From the NCBI GenBank assembly GCA_003666325.1, contig QPIL01000121.1, positions 1 through 64,000 on the forward strand: a stretch of DNA of 64,000 bases, read 5' to 3'. Shown here piece after piece: positions 9,386-20,437 of this stretch. Origin of the DNA: Methylococcales symbiont of Iophon sp. n. MRB-2018. GTDB lineage: Bacteria > Pseudomonadota > Gammaproteobacteria > Methylococcales > Methylomonadaceae. The notes beneath the pieces were generated by a model, which did not search any database, had not been told where the DNA came from, and saw only the letters and a list, made by a program, of their open reading frames with translations. The position numbers and the translations under genes are program-made. The number at the start of each line of letters is the position of its first letter. The first letter of the stretch is position 1.

Positions 9386-9886
9386 TTTTAAATGTTTTTA
9401 AGGGCTGACTATTTATAGTGCTATTATTTTTTGAATATAGTATAATTTTTACTTTGAAAACTATAATTTTAATATTGTTCATATTCTGTTAAGAATTGAT
9501 ATGCTCTAATCAGTCGCGAGTGAATAATACTTATTTAGGGATAGGTATTGAACTATAAAGTACCTATCCCCATTTTTTATCACCCCATCCCTCCTCAAAA
9601 CCTCTCTTTCTCTATCATTAAAAACCACTTCATTATCGCTGGAATACCGTTGAATTTATTTTATTTCTAGCGGTAAAATAGCACGTTTTTAGGCACTTCA
9701 GTAATCCCCTGACTTTTCTTAAAAAACACATATCAGCCTCACTTTCACCCACATCAATAGACTTTATAGCAGGTTCAATAACTGTATTGATTGCTGTTAA
9801 AGAATTTGTGAGAAACACTTTTTGATATTGAAAACGTGTTTATCCAATAAAGGGGATAAAAACTTACAAAAATAACAGGCAAAAAA

Positions 9887-9915
9887 ATGCCCCAGCTAAA
9901 CTGAGGCATTTTTAA
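9887..9915. terminator. Hairpin with flanking A/T tracts, candidate terminator for the fae transcript
   Basis: aaaaaaatgccccagctaaactgaggcattttt. Confidence 0.6.
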
Positions 9916-9928
9916 CAACTAAAATAGT

Positions 9929-10067
9929 AACTACTCAGCTACTCCTTTATTTTGTCCAATAGCGACGTTGAAAGTGCTTATTTACACCTTGTAAGCTCCG
10001 CACTTTCGGCCTTACTCTTGAATAAAATAGAGGGCAATTAAGCGGTTACGGAGTACGCTGAGTAGTT
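9929..10067. mobile_element. MITE-like inverted-repeat element downstream of fae
   Basis: Ends aactactcagctactcc ... ggagtacgctgagtagtt are inverted repeats. Confidence 0.6.
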
Positions 10068-10088
10068 GCTTAAAATATATAATTAAAA

Positions 10089-10604
10089 TTATACTTTGTT
10101 GGCAGCAAATGGATGCTCTGAAGTTGCTTTAGCAGCAACAACTTCAGCCGCTGTTGGTGTTCCAGCTACCGCATTTTTGATAGATGCTTTAACAGCGTCA
10201 TAGTTGTTTTTCTCAATAGCAACGTCATCTTCTGCTAGCCAGTGAATGAATACACCAACAGAAATAAACAAATCATCTGCTTCGTTAGCAGGGATTGTTC
10301 CGTCTTCAACACAATCAGCAACAGCCATTGCGACACCACGTTGTGCAGGGCCAAACATTTGAACTGCTTGCTTAGAACCTTTGATTGTTACTTTGTTGAA
10401 CATAACAGTTGCAGGCTTAACCATAAGGTTAGGTGCAACAACAGCTAGAAGACTAGAAAAACCATCTTTGTTGTTTGTTAAGCAGTTTGCGAAAGCAGAT
10501 TCTGCAGCTGAACCACGAGGTCCAATCATTAAGTCAATGTGAGCAACTTCGTTTCCGTCACCGTTTAAAGATTCGCCTACGCGTAGGTTGTTAATTGTAG
10601 CCAT
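10089..10604 (-). CDS. fae: Formaldehyde-activating enzyme
   Basis: [42 protein letters not shown]; likely true start at 10604, not the 10655 ORF start. Confidence 0.95.
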   Translation of the reverse strand: MATINNLRVGESLNGDGNEVAHIDLMIGPRGSAAESAFANCLTNNKDGFSSLLAVVAPNLMVKPATVMFNKVTIKGSKQAVQMFGPAQRGVAMAVADCVEDGTIPANEADDLFISVGVFIHWLAEDDVAIEKNNYDAVKASIKNAVAGTPTAAEVVAAKATSEHPFAANKV

Positions 10605-10691
10605 GAATATAATTCCTATTATTATGTGAATGAAAGAGTGAATAAAAAAATCCACTTTTATTTTTTTAAATCCTTTACTGTATTATCTAGT

Positions 10692-11546
10692 TCACCTAAC
10701 AGATAATGCTTCCACAAAATGAATAAATACCGTCGCCACCGTTAGGTCGGCCGTAGTACCTGGATTTATACCTTTATCCTTAAACTTCCTATCTACATCA
10801 TGCAAAAGAGGAATACATTGTTCAGGTTTATCAGTATTAGCCAAGGCATCGTCGACTATAATCATCTGCTCAAGTACCCATCCTGAATACTTATTGCCGT
10901 ACTTTCGTTCTATATGACTATCGGGGAATTGTGTTAACAGCCCTGTATACACAGAAACTGCAGCCCAAACTACATCGTCATATTTCACGCGAGCAGTATT
11001 ATACCTTAAAATGGAAAAATCAAAAATATCTTTGTAGTTTGATACATATTGAAAAGCAATTCTGTCTTTTTTACTGGCAATTGCCATGGCTTCAATTAAG
11101 GTGACAGCAGGTGCTTCATTAACATCTTCTTGTTTTGAGTCACCTAGACCTCCCGGTGCAGCCAATGTGATTGCTTTAAATACCCACTCTGCATCTGCTT
11201 GAGTAGTATTGCTCAATACTTGAGCTAACGCTTGAGCCAAACTTTGAGCTGATTGTTGTTGAAAAATCGCCTGGCATATAGGCGCAGATAACAATAAAAT
11301 CCCAAGATTAGTATTACACCCTACCCTTTCTCTGGTTGCTTTAACGGCATAATATACTTTTTCTCCCAAAGAAAAATCAGGGTTTGTTATTGGAAAAGCA
11401 CTAACTTCTGCACTTAGTATAAAGTCCTCAGCCGTCATATCATGACCCTCAGCATAAATACTGACATTACCTGGCTTAAAAGCCTCAACATCTATCGCGC
11501 AAGCGCGCTTGTATGCTGTGACCAGTTGTGTTTGATCTATCATCAC
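10692..11546 (-). CDS. Triphosphoribosyl-dephospho-CoA synthase (CitG/MdcB) family protein of the H4MPT cluster
   Basis: CitG-like sequence (LEVEAFKPGNVS-type start, NTNLGILLLSAPI, AAPGGLGDSKQEDV); located between fae and an ATP-grasp gene. Confidence 0.8.
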   Translation of the reverse strand: MMIDQTQLVTAYKRACAIDVEAFKPGNVSIYAEGHDMTAEDFILSAEVSAFPITNPDFSLGEKVYYAVKATRERVGCNTNLGILLLSAPICQAIFQQQSAQSLAQALAQVLSNTTQADAEWVFKAITLAAPGGLGDSKQEDVNEAPAVTLIEAMAIASKKDRIAFQYVSNYKDIFDFSILRYNTARVKYDDVVWAAVSVYTGLLTQFPDSHIERKYGNKYSGWVLEQMIIVDDALANTDKPEQCIPLLHDVDRKFKDKGINPGTTADLTVATVFIHFVEALSVR

Positions 11547-12463
11547 AGCAAGCCTAGCGTTTTATCAAAGGAATCACTCTGTATATACCTGTCCAGTAAG
11601 TCATTCGCCAATATCTCAGCTATATTAATAGTATAAACACTTTCAAGACCTTTCCATGCTGGAATACTATTGACTTCTATAACACTCAATTGACCATTAG
11701 CTGCCGCAATGATATCCACACCTGCATAATCCATTTTCAATGTTTTAGTGGCTTGAATTGCCAATTTTGCCAAGCTTTCTTCCATTTCAATAGCTTCGCA
11801 CTTTGCACCACATGCTACGTTATTTAACCACGATGTTCCACATCTACGCATAGCAAGCACTGCTTGATTATTAACCACAAAAACACGAATATCTGAATAG
11901 CCCTGACCTTCGCATTCTATAAAGCGTTGTAAATAATAAATGCCATGGCTACTGGTTAGCCAAAATAGATCGGTTGTTTTTTCCAGCCGTCTAACGCCTT
12001 CTCCTTGTGAGCCAAACAAAGGTTTACTAATTAATTGCTGTCCTTGCTGTAATTCTTTTTCCGCTATAGCTAATGCCTCAGACCTTTCTCTGAGAACCCA
12101 AGATGGCGGTGTGTTAATACCCGCATTATGCAACAAAAAACTGGTCATACCCTTGTCTACACTCCGCTCTATAGCGTGACCATCATTATAAACAGGAATG
12201 CCCAGTTTTTTTAATATATGCAAAATATCTAGGTAAAAAATAACTTCCTGTAAAGACCCACCAGGGACTCCTCTGACAAAAACAGCAGCAGGTAAAGATG
12301 ATTGAAAGCCTGGTATTCTGATTGGCAATCCTTGGGATTCCAAGTTTATCGCACATGCTGTAAGAGAAACATATTCACTTTGGAATCCTCTTTTAGCAAA
12401 AGCCTGACATAGCTGTTTACCATGCCAACCTGGATCATCGGTAAAAATGACTATTCGAGCCAA
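11543..12463 (-). CDS. RimK-like ATP-grasp ligase of the H4MPT cluster
   Basis: ATP-grasp features (LISKPLFGSQGEGVRRLE, DYAGVDIIAAANGQLSVIEVNSIPAWKG); overlaps the CitG-like gene by 4 nt. Confidence 0.85.
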   Translation of the reverse strand: MARIVIFTDDPGWHGKQLCQAFAKRGFQSEYVSLTACAINLESQGLPIRIPGFQSSLPAAVFVRGVPGGSLQEVIFYLDILHILKKLGIPVYNDGHAIERSVDKGMTSFLLHNAGINTPPSWVLRERSEALAIAEKELQQGQQLISKPLFGSQGEGVRRLEKTTDLFWLTSSHGIYYLQRFIECEGQGYSDIRVFVVNNQAVLAMRRCGTSWLNNVACGAKCEAIEMEESLAKLAIQATKTLKMDYAGVDIIAAANGQLSVIEVNSIPAWKGLESVYTINIAEILANDLLDRYIQSDSFDKTLGLL

Positions 12464-12522
12464 CAGTTATCCTTATAAAGTATAGGAAAAATAGTATTGA
12501 GAAATAGTATTCATCTCATTTT

Positions 12523-12672
12523 GAGGCCTCAGCATAACTCTGGACTGGATAAAAAAGTGATAGCATTTTTCAGGTTTTAGTCAAAAATACCAGTGTAATA
12601 GTGCGTTATTTTGGCTGAAAGATGGAAAACTTCTAGCCTTTTTTATCCGTTCATGAGTTATGCTGAGGCCTC
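12523..12672. mobile_element. Element C copy (gaggcctcagcataac ... gttatgctgaggcctc)
   Basis: Long TIRs; flanked by atttt on both sides (apparent 5-bp target duplication). Confidence 0.85.
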
Positions 12673-12684
12673 ATTTTACTTGAT

Positions 12685-13668
12685 TCAAAACCCAAAAGAT
12701 TGATCTAACAAAGCATTATCCAACTTTCCATATCTAAAGCTATTACCCGAGTCCATCGCAGTCACAATCACACTGGCAGGGCTAAACAACATGCTATCAA
12801 TTTTGAAGAAATCATAGTTACAAGCTTTAAAAATATCCGCAAATGGTTTTCCATAATCTTTTGATGTTGAGCTGGGCAGTTCTTTCGCCAATTTTTCAGC
12901 CGCTTTATCACTTCCGCTAACAAAAATATGGACTTGCCCAGCAAATAAGATGGCATCGTTAGTACGCCCCATGGCTTGAACAAAATCTGGGTGTGGAGGG
13001 CAAACGGGGGCACTACCACAGCCATCAACAATATTTTCAAGTGGGAAATGTAATTCATGGGCTTTATGCATTGCCACTTCTAGCACTCTACCTACCACTT
13101 GTACGCTACCAGCAAGACTACTAGTCGGTGTCATAATCAAGGTTAATTTATCAGCAGTTATGCCACAAGCAGCGGCTACTTTATCAATAATTTCAATGGG
13201 TGGCATTTTATCGTTCTCTATCACTAATGCTGTAGAACCCGCATTATCGCTATACTCTAATTCTTGATAAAGTGCTTCAACAGGGACTTTAACACCGTCT
13301 TTTTCTTTATTTGCCATGGCTCTTGCAGGGCCAGAACCTAGTGCATAATATTTTCCATGTGCTAAACTCCATCCAGCATATTGACTGCCTAAACAGGCTA
13401 AAACTGGATTGCTTGAATGCACGTTAATTGATAATGGCCAATGATCCGTATAAGCACTTTGAGAGAGTGAAACTGTTCCCAGTCCTCCCATGCAAATTTC
13501 GGTAATAATACGCCCTGCCTCTAAGCCACCAGACACATTAATACCAGCATCAATAATCGTGCATCCATTTTCTAGCTTTTCTATACCCAGTCTTAAACTA
13601 TCGGCATGATTAATGAGTTGTTGTACTAATGGTTGAATGAGCTTATTGACACTGGCTGTGTATTGCAT
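12685..13668 (-). CDS. mch: Methenyl-H4MPT cyclohydrolase
   Basis: Mch family signature regions ([62 protein letters not shown]). Confidence 0.95.
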   Translation of the reverse strand: MQYTASVNKLIQPLVQQLINHADSLRLGIEKLENGCTIIDAGINVSGGLEAGRIITEICMGGLGTVSLSQSAYTDHWPLSINVHSSNPVLACLGSQYAGWSLAHGKYYALGSGPARAMANKEKDGVKVPVEALYQELEYSDNAGSTALVIENDKMPPIEIIDKVAAACGITADKLTLIMTPTSSLAGSVQVVGRVLEVAMHKAHELHFPLENIVDGCGSAPVCPPHPDFVQAMGRTNDAILFAGQVHIFVSGSDKAAEKLAKELPSSTSKDYGKPFADIFKACNYDFFKIDSMLFSPASVIVTAMDSGNSFRYGKLDNALLDQSFGF

Positions 13669-13672
13669 TTTT

Positions 13673-14770
13673 TTACCTGACTAATAATTTATTTATAATT
13701 TGCTGTTTAGAGGACAAATCATCCTCAATATCCCGTTCATTTTCTACGCTGGCAATGATACTGCAAATCGGCATTCCTGTGTTAATTAATGTACCTGGTT
13801 CGGGTATATCGACCACCCATTCAGGCCATTTAATGTGCGTTCCAATTTCATAATTAGATTCAGCAAAAATCACCCTATAACTGCGATAATCATTCAAATA
13901 TTCAGCGGGCTGTAATACTGAATCTGCTAAACAGGCTTTAATATGTTCTATTAATAAATTACTTGTATATAGTTGCATACTTGCAGAAGGTCTTGCATTA
14001 ATCTCTAGTGCATAACAATGATCATCTTTAACTATAAAATCGAATGAATTAAGACCTTTTAAAGCAAACTCAGGGACTAATTTTTCGATCCATGTTGATA
14101 GGGTTGTTATTATCTTGTCTGCAACAGTGGGCTGACTGACAAGCCCTGAAAAAATATATTCATTATCGCCTATAACGATAGTTTGTTGCTGATGGAAGCC
14201 ATAGATAACAATTTGCTTTCCATTCGTTACAAACAACACAGACATAGCTAAACCATCAATTTTCTGTTGCCAATAATTTGAACCCGATATTACAGTGTTT
14301 TTATGGTAGTTTTTTATGCCGATACCACCTTCACCTGTTCTAGGCTTAATTAACCACGCTATATCTTGTTGTTGTGGTGGTGGTTTAAATGAGGTTTGGG
14401 GATAAATAATATTTAATTTTTTTAATGTTGAAAAGAAATTAACTTTTTCTTGGATCAAGCTAAAAACAGAAAGTGAATTACCTAATACGGTAAATTTTTG
14501 AAAAAGATGTTGCAGGCTTTCAGGATAGGCTTCAAAACCACTGCCATAAATAGCATAATTTATTACATGGGTTTTGTCTAAAACAGCTAAGGCAGCGGTC
14601 AGATGGTAAGGGGATAAACAGTCAATCTTGATAGACGCTAAGGTTATTTTCTGCGTATCAACGTCATTAAAACAATCAATAACAATAGGATTGAGTCCTG
14701 CATTTTTTGCTGATTGTGCCAACATTCGAGCAGAATTAGCAACGATCAATATTTTTTTAAAATTAAACAC
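13673..14770 (-). CDS. ATP-grasp domain protein adjacent to mch
   Basis: ATP-grasp features ([39 protein letters not shown]). Confidence 0.8.
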   Translation of the reverse strand: MFNFKKILIVANSARMLAQSAKNAGLNPIVIDCFNDVDTQKITLASIKIDCLSPYHLTAALAVLDKTHVINYAIYGSGFEAYPESLQHLFQKFTVLGNSLSVFSLIQEKVNFFSTLKKLNIIYPQTSFKPPPQQQDIAWLIKPRTGEGGIGIKNYHKNTVISGSNYWQQKIDGLAMSVLFVTNGKQIVIYGFHQQQTIVIGDNEYIFSGLVSQPTVADKIITTLSTWIEKLVPEFALKGLNSFDFIVKDDHCYALEINARPSASMQLYTSNLLIEHIKACLADSVLQPAEYLNDYRSYRVIFAESNYEIGTHIKWPEWVVDIPEPGTLINTGMPICSIIASVENERDIEDDLSSKQQIINKLLVR

Positions 14771-14916
14771 AAAATGGCTAAGATGCTAAAATCAACGGTT
14801 GCAATTCTCTCGTAATAAGTACTCAAATTGTTCTTTATATGCTGAGATCTCTTATTATCAAAAAAGTTACAGCCGTTTAAAAAAATAATTGGTGTAAGTA
14901 TAAAATAAAGCACTAA

Positions 14917-17247
14917 TTATAGGGCTATTTTAATACCAATCCAACCAGCACGAGGTGGGCCAGCACCCACAAAACGTGGATCATCAAGTGTATCTAAACC
15001 AGGAGCTTCATCTGGCTCACCATAAAGACCAAATGTTTCATACTCATTATCAAACAAGTTATCGACTTTGGCAAAAAACTCAATATGCTTGTTTAATTTA
15101 TATCTAGCGTGAAGATTTACTACCTGATAGTCAGAAATTCGGGAATTATTGTTGGCTTCATCACCACGATAATATTGTGATGAATGATACGAGGCATCAA
15201 AACCCAATGACAGTGCAGGTGTAAAAGCATAATCCGCACCTAACTTAACATTATGTTTTGGAATTCCAGGAATACTGTCGCCTTTTCCCACAGCGGTATC
15301 TTCGCCTGCTGGGTTATTTTCATTAAATACGGAAAATCTATCTTCAAACGTTGCGTCAACATAAGAGTAATTAGCAAACCAACTTAATTTATTCTCAACT
15401 AATATACCATTAAGACCAAGTTCAACCCCTTGTCGTTTTGTTTCGCCCACATTATCAAAAAAACCATTACTGATATTGCCCGGCACACCTTCGTCTACTG
15501 GTATAAAAATAATATCATCTTTATTCACTGTACGGAACATACCCGCTGTCCAGATAATTGCATTAAATTGACCTCTCAATCCAGCTTCCCACGTTTTTGC
15601 AACCACTTGATCTAGTGGCGGATCACTCAAGAAAGAATTTGGTAATGCACAAGGTTTTTCTTTATTTGAGCAGGTTAATTCTGAAGCAGTTGGCGCTCGT
15701 GATGATTCACTATAGCTGCCATAAACACCCAAATCATCATTCACCGCATAAGCAAGCCCAACTGCTGGATTAATTCGTTGATAGGTATGGGTGTCACCCG
15801 ATTCATTCAAATTAGTGTCACCACCTTCGCTAGTACCTGCAATATCAATATGCGTTAAGTTATAACGTGCAGAAACTGTTAGCGCTAATTGATCAGTTAT
15901 GCTTAATGTGTCGGTGAAAAAGATACCTAAAGAATCACTATCAATTTTGCCATCAACGACTGATTCATTAATGACAACACCGGTACCTATTGTACCTCGG
16001 TCATCTTTAAATACTGCCACTTCACTTCTGGCGTTGTAATTCATGTCCGCTTTATCGTAACTCACGCCAATAATTAATTGGTTTTCTTGATCCAACAAAT
16101 CGTTTGTTAGCGTTACCTGAAAGCTGACTCCGTAACCATCTTGCTCAGTGGTACTTGTATTGTTTAGCGCAAGATTATTGTCAGGATTTCCTAGTGCCGC
16201 TTCAGTAATATCATTACCATTAATATCCTCGATACGATCCTCTGGATCTATGCCATCACCCTCTTCTTCGACCAAGAATCCATTATCAATTTCCAATTCA
16301 GCACCATCACCATTAAAGGTTTCACGGTCATTGTTTCGATAATAGCTATTGGCTGACAGTAAAACCGTATTCGTCAACCAATGTGAGCCATTTAATGACA
16401 ACATCCATAATTCATTTTGGGTGTTATCTGGATAAGTAAATACTGCCTCACGATCACTTTTTGATAACTCAATAGGTGCTGCGCCATTACCATTCAAATC
16501 ACTATCCACTGCTGTCAGTGCTAAATCTAAGGTGCTAAAATCATTTTTATAGCTTAACTTGGCAAATAATTGTTCTACTTGCGAAGGTGATTCATCACGC
16601 CACCCTTCTTCTTCGGTATATGCCCCTGTTACGAAATATGCAAAATTACCCCTCTTATCCCCACTTTCTAAAGTGACAGAATGGCGACCAAAAGAGCCTG
16701 TATAAGCTTCAATACTATGCCCTTTATCAGTAAAGCCATTTTTAGTCAAAATAGAAATTGCACCACCCAATGTGTTTAAACCAAATAAAGGATTAGAACC
16801 GGGGATTAAGTTTATGCTAGCAATTGCTGATTCTGGAATTAATTCAAAGTTAACGGTATCTCCAAAAGGTTCATTTACCCGCACACCATCTTGATAAACA
16901 GATAAGCCCTGAGCAACACCCACTAATGGTGAAGCCGTAAAACCCCGAAATTGTAAGTCTGGTTGAAAAGGATTGTTTTGTGCGGCATTGATACTCACAC
17001 TACCCAATGTTTTATTCATAAAGTCCGTTATATCAAGACTTTGGCTATTTTCAATTTCTTCAGCAGTGGCAGATTGAATGTTAGCAGCAATTTTATCGGC
17101 TGCTAGACCAATACCATGCAACGGTGTGGCACCAACAATTTCAATGTCACTCAACTCTAAAGTACTTTCATCTTCAGCATAAACTGATGTCAGCATTGTC
17201 GTCATAAGTATTAAATACAATGCTTTCTTTTGCTGCTGATACTGCAT
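14917..17247 (-). CDS. TonB-dependent outer membrane receptor
   Basis: Plug domain (PDLQFRGFTASPLVGVAQGLSVYQDGVRVNEPFGDTVNFELIP), beta-barrel C-terminus. Confidence 0.93.
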   Translation of the reverse strand: MQYQQQKKALYLILMTTMLTSVYAEDESTLELSDIEIVGATPLHGIGLAADKIAANIQSATAEEIENSQSLDITDFMNKTLGSVSINAAQNNPFQPDLQFRGFTASPLVGVAQGLSVYQDGVRVNEPFGDTVNFELIPESAIASINLIPGSNPLFGLNTLGGAISILTKNGFTDKGHSIEAYTGSFGRHSVTLESGDKRGNFAYFVTGAYTEEEGWRDESPSQVEQLFAKLSYKNDFSTLDLALTAVDSDLNGNGAAPIELSKSDREAVFTYPDNTQNELWMLSLNGSHWLTNTVLLSANSYYRNNDRETFNGDGAELEIDNGFLVEEEGDGIDPEDRIEDINGNDITEAALGNPDNNLALNNTSTTEQDGYGVSFQVTLTNDLLDQENQLIIGVSYDKADMNYNARSEVAVFKDDRGTIGTGVVINESVVDGKIDSDSLGIFFTDTLSITDQLALTVSARYNLTHIDIAGTSEGGDTNLNESGDTHTYQRINPAVGLAYAVNDDLGVYGSYSESSRAPTASELTCSNKEKPCALPNSFLSDPPLDQVVAKTWEAGLRGQFNAIIWTAGMFRTVNKDDIIFIPVDEGVPGNISNGFFDNVGETKRQGVELGLNGILVENKLSWFANYSYVDATFEDRFSVFNENNPAGEDTAVGKGDSIPGIPKHNVKLGADYAFTPALSLGFDASYHSSQYYRGDEANNNSRISDYQVVNLHARYKLNKHIEFFAKVDNLFDNEYETFGLYGEPDEAPGLDTLDDPRFVGAGPPRAGWIGIKIAL

Positions 17248-17384
17248 ATTTTCTCCTAAGTTCTTACATGAACGCTACATTCTAAAATTTTGCAGATTAT
17301 GAAAGGTTTGAAAAATATTATCTATAGGAAAAACTCCCAATTATTGAACGATACACTTTAAATATAAGCCCGATAGTGCATAAT

Positions 17385-17459
17385 GAGACCTCAACATAAC
17401 GCATGAACGGATAAAAAAGGCTAGAATTTTTCTCTCGTCCAGAGTTATGCTGAGGTCTC
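17385..17459. mobile_element. Element C, internally deleted copy (75 bp)
   Basis: gagacctcaacataac ... gttatgctgaggtctc flanked by ataat on both sides. Confidence 0.85.
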
Positions 17460-17520
17460 ATAATATCTTTCCATAGCAACTGACAAGCCAACCGATATTG
17501 ATAGACACTAGACTGCATCT

Positions 17521-18864
17521 ATGAATTTAAAACTACGATTAAACATAATAATCACTCTTATATTGCTATTAATAATCCTTATCGGTGCTGTGGTTACCAT
17601 TAAAAATGTGGCTAACAACATACAGGCTGAAATTGCTTCAACTGCGATTCTTGCCTTGCATACGTTTGATGCTGAAATTTTAGGACTTAGACTAAACAAT
17701 CCCTCTCTTATTAAAGACAGATTTGTCTTTCACTTGAGAGACCTTAAAAATGTTCGCCATCTTAAAATAGATTTTTTTGATAACGCAGGCAAACTCCAAG
17801 ATAGCAACCATGTCAAAATAGACTCACAACAAAACCAAGCTCCAGCATGGTTTGTTAATACCATGGATTCAGTGACAGGTAAGCTCCCTAGTACCAGACA
17901 ATCTGTTTTTATAAGCGATAGACTGGTCGGTGAATTAGTTATTACTCCCGATGTTTCTTATGAAATTAACGAAGAATGGCAAGCAACAAAAAGTATCTTG
18001 GTACTACTCAGTATCTTCTTTTTAGTGGTTAATATTGTCGTTTATATTGCAGTAAACATTGCTCTTCGCCCTATTGATAACATTCTTACAGCATTAACCG
18101 AACTAGAGTCTGGCAATCTTAACTCTCGACTACCAAAATTTACTTTGCCAGAGTTATCGAACATCAGTGATAAATTTAATATTATGGCAGCAACCTTACA
18201 GTCCAGTATTGACAACAACCATCACCTATCACAGCAATTGATACGTTTACAAGAAGATGAGCGAAAGAATTTAGCACAAGAACTGCACGATGAAATCGGC
18301 CAACATCTTACTGCTATCTATATGGATGCTTCCGTTATCAAAGATGCTAAAACTATTGCCACTGCTCAAGAAAGTGCAACAGCTATTGATACTGTAGTTA
18401 GGCAAATGATGGAAATTGTCCACACAATGTTGCAACGTCTTCGCCCTAGTGATCTTGATGAATTAGGCTTAGAGGTTGCATTAAAAGAACTTATTTCAGC
18501 ATGGCTTACTCGTAACCCGAATATCCAGTTAAATTTCCATATTTCAGGGAGCTTTATCGATCTTGATGACACTCTGTTAGTTTCCATCTATCGCTTAGTC
18601 CAAGAATGTCTAACCAATATTGCACGCCATGCAAATGCAAATAACATCACTATCTGCATCAAAAAAGACAATAATCAAATTAATATGATGATCGCTGATA
18701 ATGGCAATGGCTTTGATCACACAATAAAACCCAAAGGTTTTGGTTTGCTAGGAATGAGAGAGCGAGTGGAAGGTTTAGCGGGGAAATTTGAGATAACTAC
18801 CGCTATTAATAAAGGCGTAATAATCAACATTGAATTGCCATCTGATATTAAAGAAAAACAATGA
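17521..18864 (+). CDS. HAMP / HisKA_3 sensor histidine kinase (NarX-like)
   Basis: RLQEDERKNLAQELHDEIGQHLTAIYMD (HisKA_3 H-box), HATPase GFGLLGMRERVEGLAG. Confidence 0.92.
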   Translation: MNLKLRLNIIITLILLLIILIGAVVTIKNVANNIQAEIASTAILALHTFDAEILGLRLNNPSLIKDRFVFHLRDLKNVRHLKIDFFDNAGKLQDSNHVKIDSQQNQAPAWFVNTMDSVTGKLPSTRQSVFISDRLVGELVITPDVSYEINEEWQATKSILVLLSIFFLVVNIVVYIAVNIALRPIDNILTALTELESGNLNSRLPKFTLPELSNISDKFNIMAATLQSSIDNNHHLSQQLIRLQEDERKNLAQELHDEIGQHLTAIYMDASVIKDAKTIATAQESATAIDTVVRQMMEIVHTMLQRLRPSDLDELGLEVALKELISAWLTRNPNIQLNFHISGSFIDLDDTLLVSIYRLVQECLTNIARHANANNITICIKKDNNQINMMIADNGNGFDHTIKPKGFGLLGMRERVEGLAGKFEITTAINKGVIINIELPSDIKEKQ

Positions 18865-19499
18865 AAACACCCATTTCAGTTATGCTGGCAGATGACCACG
18901 CAGTTGTTCGTTCTGGCTTGCGTAGACTATTAGAACAAAATGATAATATTAAAGTTATTGCTGAAGCCGAAAGTGGCAAACAGGCTTATCATCTATTTGG
19001 AGATATAGCACCCGATGTATTAGTGATGGATATTTCCATGCCAGGTATCGGTGGCTTAGAAGCTCTACGACGCATTCTGCATCGATACAATTCCGCTAAA
19101 ATAGTCATGTTTTCAATGTATGAAAATACAACTTTTGCCGTGCAAGCCATAGCCGCTGGTGCAATGAGCTATGTTGCCAAATCCAGTGAAACACAAGACT
19201 TAATTAAGGCAATCGTTAATGCGGCAGAAGGAATAAGTTATTTAAACCCTATCTTATCTGAAAAAATAGACTTGCAAACCCTCCTTGAGAAAAATCCAAT
19301 GCAGAAGCTCACTTCTAGGGAATTTGGGATTTTTAGATTGCTTGCAGAAGGAAAAACTGTCGACAATATTTCCACCCTATTAAATATTGGACAAAAAACT
19401 GTTGCTAATCATCAGACTATATTAAAACAAAAACTAGGGATCACTAGCCCTGTTGAGTTAGTACGATTAGCTATTAAACATGGTGTAATCGAAAGTTAA
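18861..19499 (+). CDS. LuxR/NarL-family response regulator
   Basis: Receiver domain (ADDHAVVRSGLRRLLEQ, DVLVMDISMPGIGG), LuxR HTH C-terminus; overlaps the kinase gene by 4 nt. Confidence 0.93.
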   Translation: MKTPISVMLADDHAVVRSGLRRLLEQNDNIKVIAEAESGKQAYHLFGDIAPDVLVMDISMPGIGGLEALRRILHRYNSAKIVMFSMYENTTFAVQAIAAGAMSYVAKSSETQDLIKAIVNAAEGISYLNPILSEKIDLQTLLEKNPMQKLTSREFGIFRLLAEGKTVDNISTLLNIGQKTVANHQTILKQKLGITSPVELVRLAIKHGVIES

Positions 19500-19553
19500 T
19501 AAATTAGTGTTTTTTTTAAACCAAGATAAAGAATTACTTGAGTAAAGTAGCGT

Positions 19554-19613
19554 AAACGCACCGCCTAGTTTAAATTGTTCGGGTTTTATGTTTTTAAACT
19601 AGCGCACCCTGAA
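19554..19613. other. Inverted repeat / hairpin between response regulator and DoxX-like gene
   Basis: gcaccgcctagtttaaa ... tttaaactagcgcacc. Confidence 0.65.
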
Positions 19614-19698
19614 AATAAAAATTATTATTGTGCAATTATTTGCTTTTATTAGTGTCCCAGTCCGTTCTATGTTCCTCAATCTAAAACAAGGTATTACA

Positions 19699-20307
19699 AT
19701 GAAAAATAAGTGTTTTTTACAAATATGTTGCGCTAAAACAAAATGTCTGGATTTTTTGGCACCATTAGCTTTACGCTTATACTTAGTGCCAATTATGTGG
19801 ATGGCTGGCAGTAAAAAGTTTTCAAATTTTGACAGTACGGTGGAATGGTTTGGTAATGATGAATGGGGACTAGGTTTACCATTACCTTATTTATTGGTTT
19901 TTCTCGTTGCTTTGGTAGAAATGCTGGGTGCATTATTCTTACTCTTGGGTTTTGGAGTCAGGTTGATTTCAATACCTTTAATGCTCACTATGGCTGTTGC
20001 AGCAGTGACTGTACACCTACAAAATGGTTGGTTGGCGATTGCAGAAGGCAGTGGTTTTTTTGCTAACGAAAGAACCATGGGAGCCATACAAAGACTGGAT
20101 AAAGCTAAAGAGCTTTTGCAAGATGTCGGCAATTATGGCTGGTTGACAGAAAATGGAAGTTTTGTTGTGCTTAATAATGGTATTGAATTTGCCACTACTT
20201 ATTTTATTATGTTACTGGTTTTGTTTTTTATCGGAGCTGGTAACTATGTAAGTGCCGATTATTGGCTAAAAATTAAATTCAAAAGATTATGTAAGGATGA
20301 TGATTAA
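19699..20307 (+). CDS. DoxX-family membrane protein
   Basis: LRLYLVPIMWMAGSKKFSNFD, VALVEMLGALFLLLGFGVRL; start at ATG 19699 preferred over GTG 19630. Confidence 0.8.
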   Translation: MKNKCFLQICCAKTKCLDFLAPLALRLYLVPIMWMAGSKKFSNFDSTVEWFGNDEWGLGLPLPYLLVFLVALVEMLGALFLLLGFGVRLISIPLMLTMAVAAVTVHLQNGWLAIAEGSGFFANERTMGAIQRLDKAKELLQDVGNYGWLTENGSFVVLNNGIEFATTYFIMLLVLFFIGAGNYVSADYWLKIKFKRLCKDDD

Positions 20308-20437
20308 AAATAAGGGCGCTTGAATTCACATCATAAGTGCAACACTCGTTAGTCGGTCAGAGGAATGTCAAAACCGCCGCTTCGCTCTGGTTTTTCCACC
20401 CCTGCTGGCGGCGTTATATTTCAAAGAGAGGGATGAG

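Noticed and set aside
9633-9818. 61-aa reverse ORF near the heptamer array
   Set aside because: No recognisable family; region rich in insertion debris, so not called as a gene.
12768-13058. Second same-strand reading frame inside mch
   Set aside because: Alternative frame of a strongly conserved mch; no RBS or family match.
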